NCBI GenBank assembly: GCA_963695135.1
Contig: CAVOGA010000004.1
Location: 1 to 37,917, forward strand
Reading direction: 5' to 3'
Source of the DNA: Marinihelvus sp963695135
GTDB taxonomy: Bacteria > Pseudomonadota > Gammaproteobacteria > Xanthomonadales > SZUA-36
DNA: 37,917 nt
Below are positions 13,684-20,697 of this stretch, one piece after another. The stretch's first letter is position 1, and each line of letters starts with the position of its first letter. Made by a program: the position numbers and the translations under genes. The notes beneath the pieces were generated by a model that saw only the letters and a program-made list of their open reading frames with translations, was not told the DNA's origin and searched no databases.

Positions 13684-13707
13684 CATTCGAATCATTTCCC
13701 GAAGGAG

Positions 13708-13797
13708 TTATGCGAACAAACACCCGGCCGCCAACGGTCGCGGCACGCGTCGTTCGCGGCGAACCATCACTGCAGGCTGGTAGCGTGTCATGCTCAT
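13708..13797 (-). CDS. Arginine-rich leader peptide of the arginine operon
   Basis: A 29-codon ORF is followed by a terminator and then argF'. It contains the segment MVRRERRVPRP (codons 11-21) with five Arg codons in eight positions (13, 14, 16, 17, 20: CGC, CGC, CGA, CGC, CGA), plus Arg5. It ends LAAGCLFA and TAA, 24 bases before the terminator stem. The start may be ATG at 13797, 13791 or 13767; none has a good Shine-Dalgarno. The ORF lies in the 236-base gap between the transporter gene and argF'. An Arg cluster just before a terminator ahead of an arginine operon is the layout of ribosome-mediated attenuation, as in his, trp and leu operons. It is too short to be recognised by homology; coding is inferred from this layout. 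Confidence 0.72.
   Translation of the reverse strand: MSMTRYQPAVMVRRERRVPRPLAAGCLFA
13718..13744 (-). promoter_or_regulatory. Arginine attenuator: competing arms 1 and 2
   Basis: Arm 1 (GCCGC, 13740-13744) overlaps leader codons 18-20, at the end of the Arg cluster, and can pair with arm 2 (GCGGC, 13727-13731). Arm 2 extended (GGCCGGGTGTTT, 13718-13729) can instead pair with arm 3 (AAAACCCAGCC), the 5' side of the terminator. A ribosome stalled at the Arg codons would cover arm 1 and allow the arm 2-arm 3 antiterminator. A ribosome reaching the stop codon would cover arm 2 and allow termination. The pairings are by eye; no energies were computed. Confidence 0.65.
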
Positions 13798-13802
13798 GGC
13801 GA

Positions 13803-13831
13803 GAAAGTAAACGCAGGCGGCCGGAAATGCA
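13803..13831 (-). promoter_or_regulatory. Weak candidate promoter for the arginine leader
   Basis: On the minus strand TTGCAT and TACTTT are separated by 17 bases, each matching about 3 of 6 consensus positions. The predicted start would fall at or next to the leader ATG (13797), giving a leaderless leader peptide. That would explain the lack of a ribosome-binding site. The evidence is weak; no better promoter is visible between the transporter gene and the leader ORF. Confidence 0.3.
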
Positions 13832-13865
13832 AGCCGCCGGCCGATACCCCGATGCCCTTGCCGGC

Positions 13866-16370
13866 TCAGCCGGTACCCGCAGCAGTGACTTCCGCGGGCT
13901 CCGGGGTTTCATGGCGGCGCATCAACCAGCGCACCAGGGCCGGCATCAGGATAATCGCGCCCACCATGTTCGCCAGGAAGATAAAGCACAGGAGAATGCC
14001 CATGTCCGCCTGGAACTGGAGATCCGAGAATATCCAGGTGCCGACACCCGCCGCCAGCGTAAAGCCGGTAAAGATCACCGCGCGGCCGGTCAGCCGAAGC
14101 GTCTGGTAGTAAGCCTCCTGCAGGGAAAAACCTTCCTTGAGCAGGATATCCAGCCGGTTATAGATATAGATGCCATAATCGACACCAATACCAACGCCCA
14201 GTGCAACCACCGGCAGCGTATTCACCTTCAGGCCGATACCGTAAACGGCCATCAGGGCCTCGGTCAGCGTGGCTACCAGGACAAGCGGCAAAACAATGCA
14301 CAGGGTGCCCAGGAAGGTTCGATAGGTAATCAGGCAGAGCAGAATGATGCTGGCAAAGACCAGGGCCAGCATGGGTTTTTCCGCCGCTGCGATATCTTCA
14401 TTGGTGGCCGCCATGACGCCCACGTTGCCGGTCGCGAGGCGCAGCTTGAGCGTGTCGCCCTCCAGCTCGCGCCCCTCGGTTTCCATCTGCTCCATATATT
14501 CGGTGCCGGCGACGTACTCGACGCCGGGAATGTTGAGCTCCTCGCGAAGTTCCTTGACGCGCTCAACAACCCGCGAGATGGTCTCCGCGCGATGGTCGGA
14601 GGTGAAAATCATCACCGGCATCGCGCTGCAATCGCGGTTCAGCAGGCCGGTATCGGTTTCGATACCGCTCAGGGCCTGGCGCATGACGTAGCGGTCTGTC
14701 GGCAGCACCTTCCAGCGCACATTGCCCTCGTTCCAGCCGCTGTTGACCATCTTGGCCACCTTCGGCAGGGTGATGACTTTCTGCACGCCCTCCACGTTTT
14801 CCATGTGCCAGGCAAAGCGATCAATCCGCTCCATCACGTCGTAGATTTCCGTGCAGGCATTGGGCAGGGTTTCGGCGACCACGGTGATCACGTCCGAACC
14901 AAGCGAGAACTTCTCCGTGATGACAATCGCATCCTGGTTATAACGTGATTCGGGTCGCAGCTCCGGCACGCCCACCTCGGAATCGCCGATCTTCATGCCC
15001 TGGGCCACCCAGGCGCCGATGACAAAAAGCACCACGCTGACAATGATGGTCACCATGGCGCGCTTCGGCTCCGTAAACCGCGCCGCGACCTCCCAGAAAC
15101 GTGATTGCTCGTGCGCCTTTTCCAACAGGCGCCGGCGATAGGCCTGGGGGTTTTTCAACTGCACCCAGCTCAGCAACACCGGCAGGAGCACGAGGTTCGT
15201 GAAAATGATGACAGCAACGCCGACACTCGCCGTGATCGCCAACTCCTGGATGATCCGGATCTGGATGAACAGAATGGTCAGGAAACCGATCGTGTCGGAG
15301 ATCAGTGCGATCAGTCCCGGGGCGAGCAGTTTCTTGATCGTTTCTCGTGAACCATGCTGCGGCGAACGACGGGGAATCTGGGTCACATCGGTGACGCCAG
15401 CCTTGGCCCATTGGTCCGGCGTACGCCCGCCAAACTCTTTCTCCACCACCCAGGCGCTGATCTTCTGCACGCTGTGACTCACGCCGATGGAGAACACCAG
15501 GAACGGCGTCAGGATATTCATGGGATCCAGGCTGTACCCCAGCAGGCTCAGGGTTCCCATCTGCCAGATCACAGCGGCCAGGGAACAGGCCAGGGGCAGT
15601 ACGGTCAGCCATACCGAGCGCGTATACAGGTACAGCAAAATCGCCGTAACCACGAAGGCGATAAAGAAAAACCACACAACGCCCTGCGCACCGTCGGAAA
15701 TGTCGCCGACAATCTTGGCGAAACCGATGATGTGTACCGTGAAGTCATCACCCTCGTATTCGGTGCGGATTGCTTCGAGTTGAGCGGCTACCTCGCGATA
15801 GTCCAGCTGCTCCCCGGTGGCCGGATTCTCTTCCAGCAAATTGGCCCAGACCATGGCCCCGGTAAAATCAGATGAAACCAGGCGGCCGACCTCACCGGAC
15901 TTGACGATATTGCCGCGCACCCTGGCGAAGTTCTCCGGCGAGGGATAAAAGTCCGATGGAATAACGTTACCGCCGGCAAAACCGTCTTCAACGATTTCCA
16001 CGAAACGCACGTTGGGCGTGAAGATCGAGCGGACGCTGGCGCGGTCCACGCCGGGAATGAAAAACACCTGGTTGGTGATGTTCTCAAAGGCCTCGAAGTA
16101 TTCCGGTGTGAAGATGTCCCCGTCTTTGGCCACCAACGCCACGAGAATCCGGTTGGCGCCACCAAAGTCCGCCTCGTACTCCTCGAAGGTGACCATGTAC
16201 TCGTGCTTCAGCGGCAACTGCTTCTTGAAACCGGTCTCGATGCGGAGCTGAAACATCTGGAACAGCATGAAGATCGTGATCAGCATAAATAAACCCACAA
16301 CGGCGTACCGGTTGCCGATCAGGAACGTGGCGATCTTGTGCAGTCGGGTTTGCGTGCTCACGTCCATCAT
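13866..16370 (-). CDS. RND/MMPL-family transporter
   Basis: This is a large inner-membrane protein of 834 residues, starting at the ATG (16370) that overlaps the upstream gene's stop (ATGA). The frame is open 18 codons further upstream, but that lies inside the preceding gene. Topology is that of a single-chain MMPL/HAE3-type RND protein. One helix (about 22-42) is followed by a periplasmic domain, a cluster of helices (about 210-400), a second periplasmic domain and a second cluster (about 620-790). The segments FSIGVSHSVQKIS and VALGVGIGVDYGIYIYNRLD mark the two helix-4-like positions. It probably moves a lipid or hydrophobic compound across or out of the inner membrane, powered by protons. 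It is the last gene of the lipase-DUF1302-DUF1329-YCF48 set, a recurrent grouping. The substrate is unknown. Confidence 0.88.
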   Translation of the reverse strand: MMDVSTQTRLHKIATFLIGNRYAVVGLFMLITIFMLFQMFQLRIETGFKKQLPLKHEYMVTFEEYEADFGGANRILVALVAKDGDIFTPEYFEAFENITNQVFFIPGVDRASVRSIFTPNVRFVEIVEDGFAGGNVIPSDFYPSPENFARVRGNIVKSGEVGRLVSSDFTGAMVWANLLEENPATGEQLDYREVAAQLEAIRTEYEGDDFTVHIIGFAKIVGDISDGAQGVVWFFFIAFVVTAILLYLYTRSVWLTVLPLACSLAAVIWQMGTLSLLGYSLDPMNILTPFLVFSIGVSHSVQKISAWVVEKEFGGRTPDQWAKAGVTDVTQIPRRSPQHGSRETIKKLLAPGLIALISDTIGFLTILFIQIRIIQELAITASVGVAVIIFTNLVLLPVLLSWVQLKNPQAYRRRLLEKAHEQSRFWEVAARFTEPKRAMVTIIVSVVLFVIGAWVAQGMKIGDSEVGVPELRPESRYNQDAIVITEKFSLGSDVITVVAETLPNACTEIYDVMERIDRFAWHMENVEGVQKVITLPKVAKMVNSGWNEGNVRWKVLPTDRYVMRQALSGIETDTGLLNRDCSAMPVMIFTSDHRAETISRVVERVKELREELNIPGVEYVAGTEYMEQMETEGRELEGDTLKLRLATGNVGVMAATNEDIAAAEKPMLALVFASIILLCLITYRTFLGTLCIVLPLVLVATLTEALMAVYGIGLKVNTLPVVALGVGIGVDYGIYIYNRLDILLKEGFSLQEAYYQTLRLTGRAVIFTGFTLAAGVGTWIFSDLQFQADMGILLCFIFLANMVGAIILMPALVRWLMRRHETPEPAEVTAAGTG

Positions 16371-17326
16371 TGGGCCTGTTTGCTGTCGTAGATATGCGAC
16401 CCCTCGTCGCCGACCAGTAGCCATGCGCCGCCATCCAGCGGCACGACCGCTGCGAAATCAACACCGCTGGGATGTAATACCGCCTCGAAGCTGCCGTCTT
16501 CACGGCGGATGAGAATCTGGCCACTGTTGCCGGCCAGCAGGGTCACGCCATCCCGGTAAGCGCCGCCGGCCAGGCTGTATTGAACGGGGGTCTCCAATTC
16601 CTGCCAGGAAATCCCGTCATCGCAGGATTCCTGAACATTGCCGCGCAGCCCAAAAGTGATCACGCAGGGACCCGCAGCAATAACACCGAACATGGAACCG
16701 GGATAAGGCATCTCGACCGGCGTCCAGCTGTCGCCGCCATCGTTGCTGTAGTAGCTGAAGCCCGCCTCACCGGCAATAACCAGGTTGCCTGCACCCAGGT
16801 CGGCGATGGCGTTTAGGTGCCAGCCTTCTTCACTGATGTCCTGATCCTCCCAGGTGGTGCCGCCGTCATAGGTTCGCAGCATGAGCCCGTAGCCGCCAAT
16901 GGCGAAGCCGTTTTCCTCATCGAAGAAATAGATGTCCATGATCGGCTGTTGCCGCTCCGGATCATAGTTCTGGAGTTCCCAGGTACGGCCTTCATCCGCG
17001 CTGAAGATGATCGTGCTGTCGTGACCGCCGGCCCACAGTGAATTGCCGGCGGCGGCAACTGCGGTGAGCGTGGAACGTGTTGGGACCAGGTCCGCCTGGT
17101 CCCATTCGGCGCCATCTGAAGACAGCACCACGTGACCGCGCTCACCCACGGCCACGATACGGCCGTCCGGCGTTTTTACCACGTCAAGCAGCAGGGATTG
17201 CGGCGCCAGCGGCAGAAGCTCGGCGTTGGGTGGCTCGTCCTGCGCGGACACTGGGGCAACGAGAGCGCCGGCCAGGAAAAGTACCGGGATGGTTCGGCGA
17301 AGGGCTCTTCGAAAATTGCGCAGCAA
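16367..17326 (-). CDS. YCF48-like secreted beta-propeller protein
   Basis: The protein is predicted to be exported and built from BNR/Asp-box style repeats (EGRTW, DGGTTW, DGGDSW, DDGISW) that form a propeller like the photosystem II assembly factor YCF48. No ATG fits. The frame opens at a TTG at 17392, but that start would translate a GC-rich hairpin before the signal peptide. I prefer the TTG at 17326, which gives MLRNFRRALRRTIP, a hydrophobic core and VSAQ cleavage, about 319 residues. In other genomes this family sits beside DUF1329, DUF1302 and RND genes, probably as an accessory factor in the periplasm. Its stop overlaps the transporter start by 4 bases, so the two are coupled. Confidence 0.82.
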   Translation of the reverse strand: MLRNFRRALRRTIPVLFLAGALVAPVSAQDEPPNAELLPLAPQSLLLDVVKTPDGRIVAVGERGHVVLSSDGAEWDQADLVPTRSTLTAVAAAGNSLWAGGHDSTIIFSADEGRTWELQNYDPERQQPIMDIYFFDEENGFAIGGYGLMLRTYDGGTTWEDQDISEEGWHLNAIADLGAGNLVIAGEAGFSYYSNDGGDSWTPVEMPYPGSMFGVIAAGPCVITFGLRGNVQESCDDGISWQELETPVQYSLAGGAYRDGVTLLAGNSGQILIRREDGSFEAVLHPSGVDFAAVVPLDGGAWLLVGDEGSHIYDSKQAQ

Positions 17327-17354
17327 AAGATTTACGTCCCCATCAAGGTCGCGA

Positions 17355-17380
17355 AACTCCCCGGGCGGGAAGGCCCGGGG
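17355..17380 (-). other. GC-rich hairpin between DUF1329 and YCF48-like genes
   Basis: CTCCCCGGGC and GCCCGGGGAG form a perfect 10-bp stem with a 6-base loop. On the minus strand it is followed by TTTCG only, a weak terminator at best. It lies inside the transcript of a five-gene set, so it may lower expression of, or protect the 3' end of, the barrel/DUF1329 message. Confidence 0.55.
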
Positions 17381-17398
17381 AGCAGTGGTCAAAACGGT

Positions 17399-18763
17399 CT
17401 AGCGACGCCCGCGGGTTCGCAGTGCCTGGGGCGTGAACTGGGCCGCCGTCATTTCCTGGTTGAACGTCTGTGCCGGACCCTGGTTGTCAAAACCCTGGGC
17501 GACGTAACGACCGGACTGGAGATCGTAGTGCGCCTCGAAGGTGCTCCAGAACGTCGGCACCTCGTAGTAATTGATGCAGTGACCCTCGGACAGGCGCCAG
17601 AGCTGGTCGCGACTGTCATAGTGGTCGATGAGCACGATCTGGTAGCTGTCCTCGTCCAGGTAATAGGTACGACGGGGGTTGATGTGACGCATACCCTCTT
17701 TCAGTTGCGCTTCAACAATCCAGACCCGGTGCAGCTCGTAGCGGAAATACTCCGGGTTCAGGTGACCGGGCAGAACCAGGTCCTCCGGTGTCACATCGGG
17801 CTGGTGGGCCTTGTAGGCATTATATGGCACGTACATTTCTTTCTTGCCCACGATGGTCCAGTTGAACCGGTCCATGGCGCCGTTAAACATGTCCGTCATG
17901 TCGTTGGTGCGCAAGCCGTCCGAGGCGGTACCCGGGTTGTCATAGGCCACGTTGGGCGCACGGCGTACGCGGCGCTGGCCCGGGTTATATACCCACGCTT
18001 GTCGCGGCTGGGTGATCTGGTCCAGGGTTTCGTGAACCAGCAGAATGTTACCGGCCAGACGTGCGGGAGACTCAACCTCCTGGAAGAAGTACAGCAGGAT
18101 GTTGTTGATATCTTCCGTGGTTACCCCTTCCTTGTAATACAGGCCCAGCAATTCCTCGCGAATCGTGACGAAGGCGTAGCTGCCGTCTGCGGTCGGGGTG
18201 ACCTGGTTGTTGTAGCGAACACCGCCGGTGCCTTTCGGCTTCAGCTTGTGGTTCCAGATCAGCTCGTAAGCATTTTCCGGAAACGGAAATGGAAACCCTT
18301 CCGCCGCGCCCTTCACACCTTCCTGGTCATTGACCAGCTCGGCGGTTGCCGCGTTCTTGGCGGTCATCTCGTACACGCGCTCCGTAAAAGAAACCGAGCG
18401 GCGGGTCGGATAAACGTTCATATAGTAGGTGTCAGGGTAGCGCTCAAACATCGCTTTCTGACCGACACCGAGCTGGTCCGCGTACTGCTGATAGTTGCTC
18501 GCATCAATGCGGAACAACACCTCGTCATCGGCGAACGGATCCGGCTGGTGCATGCCCACCTGGTACTCCGGCGGTGGCGAGGTGATACCGCCGGTCCAGG
18601 CTGGAATCGTTCCGGCAGCATTACCGGCCCGTTCCGAGCCCATGGGGGTGAGGTCGCCGCTCAGGCGCGCAATTTCTTCCGGCGTGGCGCCGGCGAAAGC
18701 CTGGCTGGTACCCAGCGCGAGACCAAGAACGGCACACAGGGCGTAGGGTTTGAACTTATGCAT
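17399..18763 (-). CDS. DUF1329 outer-membrane-associated protein
   Basis: This 454-residue protein has a clear signal peptide (MHKFKPYALC, AVLGLALGTSQAFA, cut near 24), then GATPEEIARL. The body matches the DUF1329 family in its repeated beta-rich segments and motifs. Examples are the GTGGVRYNNQ region and the C-terminal part with LYRVWIVE-like and DSYQIVLIDHYD segments. DUF1329 proteins are structurally related to the LolA/LolB lipoprotein carriers and may carry a lipid-like ligand through the periplasm. The gene lies 18 bases after the DUF1302 gene and is almost always its neighbour in proteobacteria, often near catabolic genes for hydrophobic compounds. The exact ligand is unknown. Confidence 0.88.
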   Translation of the reverse strand: MHKFKPYALCAVLGLALGTSQAFAGATPEEIARLSGDLTPMGSERAGNAAGTIPAWTGGITSPPPEYQVGMHQPDPFADDEVLFRIDASNYQQYADQLGVGQKAMFERYPDTYYMNVYPTRRSVSFTERVYEMTAKNAATAELVNDQEGVKGAAEGFPFPFPENAYELIWNHKLKPKGTGGVRYNNQVTPTADGSYAFVTIREELLGLYYKEGVTTEDINNILLYFFQEVESPARLAGNILLVHETLDQITQPRQAWVYNPGQRRVRRAPNVAYDNPGTASDGLRTNDMTDMFNGAMDRFNWTIVGKKEMYVPYNAYKAHQPDVTPEDLVLPGHLNPEYFRYELHRVWIVEAQLKEGMRHINPRRTYYLDEDSYQIVLIDHYDSRDQLWRLSEGHCINYYEVPTFWSTFEAHYDLQSGRYVAQGFDNQGPAQTFNQEMTAAQFTPQALRTRGRR

Positions 18764-18781
18764 GAACTGTTGCTCCGAAAA

Positions 18782-20677
18782 TCAGAATGAGTAGCTGACG
18801 CTGGCGCTGAAGAAGTCGCGGGTCTGCAGCAGGTTGTACTGTCCGCCGCCTGAGTAGTCCGTGTAGGACACGTCAACAATCCACTCGTTAAGCAGGTTGA
18901 ACGCTACGGCGGCAGTCAACTGCCGGCGACCGTCAATAAAGGCGCCACCGGGTCCGGGCGTCGTGCCATCCACGTCATGCCCAAAGGCAATTCGCGGACT
19001 CACGGTCCAGGAACCCAGCGCGTTGTAGTAGTCGGCCCGTACGAGCATGCGGTAACCCCAGGAGAAGTCATCGGCAAAGCCGTTGGTCTCGGTCACCGGG
19101 TTGTTGAAGTCGCCGGTGGTCACATCGGGACCACCGCCGGTGTCCGTGCCTGAGCCGTTAAAGCGCAATTCGCTGAGCGGCGGCAGGTCCGGCACAGCAT
19201 TGAAGCCGACTTCCGCCACGAAGGCCACCTGGCCGGCGCGCAGGAACGTATCCGGGCCCCAGACACGCGTCGTGGTGGCCTGCAACTGCCAGGAATCGAG
19301 CTCCTTGTAGCCCTGGATTTCCGCGCCCGGCGCAAACTGGCCCAGCTGACTCTTATAGCGGTTGACCGGGGCCGGAATCAGCGGGTTCAGCGGCGTCAAT
19401 GCGCCGAACAGGATTTCCACGTCGTCAATCTGCAGCGGCAGGTCGGGACGGTAGGTCAGCTCACCGGACAGGGACCAGAACCCGATACCCGAGTTGAAGC
19501 TCAAACCGAACATCTCGATGTCTTCCGGGTACTCGGTAAAGTAGCTCGCGCTCGTGAACGGCGGCGGCACTTCGGTCAGGGCAAAGCCGCTCAGCAGGGG
19601 CAGACGGCTGTGGTAGCGGAGGTAGTAAAAGCCGAATTCCGAGGCGTTGAGATTTTCCGCGAAATAGCGGAAAGAGATGCCAAACTGGCCGCTATCACTG
19701 GGATTCCGTGTCTCGGAGCGCGGCACCGCAAGGTTACAGCCCGTGGCCACCAGGTTTAAGGGCAAACCCGTGTCCGACTGGCCATAGTTACCGTCCAGAC
19801 AAACCGGGCCATACAGGTCCGGATTGATCACCGGCTGCGGGTAGGTGCCAAAGCCCAGCATCGCATAGGTGGCCCCGGGAGTCGCAATGTCACTCTGCGA
19901 GTAATAGGTGCCGGCCGGGTCGGGGATGATCGGCTCCCACTCCAGCATGTAGAGGGCCTCCATGGACAGCGCGTCGGTCAGCTCGACGGAAGCGAAGATC
20001 ATGTTGATGCCTTCAAAGGCTTCCTTGAGCTCGGAACCGGCCAGGCGCAGCTTGGAAACATCCACCGGGTTGATCACATTCAGGCCACCCTGGATAAAAG
20101 TGGACTCACCCCAGGAAACGACCTGCTGACCCAGTCGCCAGTTGATCAGGCGTTCATTGGGTCCGACAAAATTCTCACCCCAGATGAACGCGTCAAGCAG
20201 ACGAAAGTCTTTACCAACCCGGTCCTGGGCCTGCTGCGACAGGCGCGGATTGTCCGCGTTTTCAAAATCGTAGAAGGCGGAGGCACGGAAGAAGGCGCCG
20301 TAGTTCCGCCACCTGATTTCCGCTTCCGCGGTGATCTTGGCGAGGTTTGAAATGACATCGCCGCTGTCGGGATAGTTCAGGTTCGGATCATCGTCATTGT
20401 TCGACCAGCGGCCCACCTGAGCCACCTGCTGCTCGTAGGGCAAGGTGAAGGTCAGCGGATTATTCACCGCCTTCGCCACCTCGGACGCCTTTGCACTGCT
20501 GGTCCGCCAGGACGCGCCGTAGCTGATGGTCGTGTCGATGCTGCCGTAGATTTCGTTGTCGTCCGTGGAAAATTCCCAGGCGAGAACCGGCGAACTGGAC
20601 ATGGCGGCCAGGGCCAGGCCGATCGAGGCGCAGAGCAGGCCGCGCTTCAGCGAGTTATTGATTTGAGCGTTTTTCAT
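18782..20677 (-). CDS. DUF1302 outer-membrane barrel protein
   Basis: The 631-residue protein has a signal peptide (about 1-33, SSSPVLA before WEFSTDDN) and a beta-rich body. It ends in SASVSYSF, the aromatic C-terminus used for outer-membrane barrel insertion. It fits the DUF1302 family, thought to be porin-like. RLGQQVVSWGESTFIQGGLN (about 182-201) is a typical family block. It probably admits or exports a hydrophobic compound in concert with DUF1329 and the RND protein. It lies 20 bases after the lipase-like gene, in the same operon. Confidence 0.88.
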   Translation of the reverse strand: MKNAQINNSLKRGLLCASIGLALAAMSSSPVLAWEFSTDDNEIYGSIDTTISYGASWRTSSAKASEVAKAVNNPLTFTLPYEQQVAQVGRWSNNDDDPNLNYPDSGDVISNLAKITAEAEIRWRNYGAFFRASAFYDFENADNPRLSQQAQDRVGKDFRLLDAFIWGENFVGPNERLINWRLGQQVVSWGESTFIQGGLNVINPVDVSKLRLAGSELKEAFEGINMIFASVELTDALSMEALYMLEWEPIIPDPAGTYYSQSDIATPGATYAMLGFGTYPQPVINPDLYGPVCLDGNYGQSDTGLPLNLVATGCNLAVPRSETRNPSDSGQFGISFRYFAENLNASEFGFYYLRYHSRLPLLSGFALTEVPPPFTSASYFTEYPEDIEMFGLSFNSGIGFWSLSGELTYRPDLPLQIDDVEILFGALTPLNPLIPAPVNRYKSQLGQFAPGAEIQGYKELDSWQLQATTTRVWGPDTFLRAGQVAFVAEVGFNAVPDLPPLSELRFNGSGTDTGGGPDVTTGDFNNPVTETNGFADDFSWGYRMLVRADYYNALGSWTVSPRIAFGHDVDGTTPGPGGAFIDGRRQLTAAVAFNLLNEWIVDVSYTDYSGGGQYNLLQTRDFFSASVSYSF

Positions 20678-20697
20678 TATGTTTGCCTCTGTCCAGC

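Noticed and set aside
13650..13690. The terminator seen only as the end of the upstream transporter transcript
   Set aside because: It is about 185 bases past the transporter stop, after an Arg-rich ORF, and has a competing pairing partner. Attenuation explains more, though both roles are possible.
13653..14948. 431-codon open frame on the plus strand starting near the arginine terminator
   Set aside because: It runs antisense through the RND transporter and its composition is that of a shadow frame. A GGAG before ATG 13710 is probably chance.
17132..18790. 552-codon open frame on the plus strand opposite DUF1329
   Set aside because: It is antisense to a well-supported exported protein and shows no motif or start signal.
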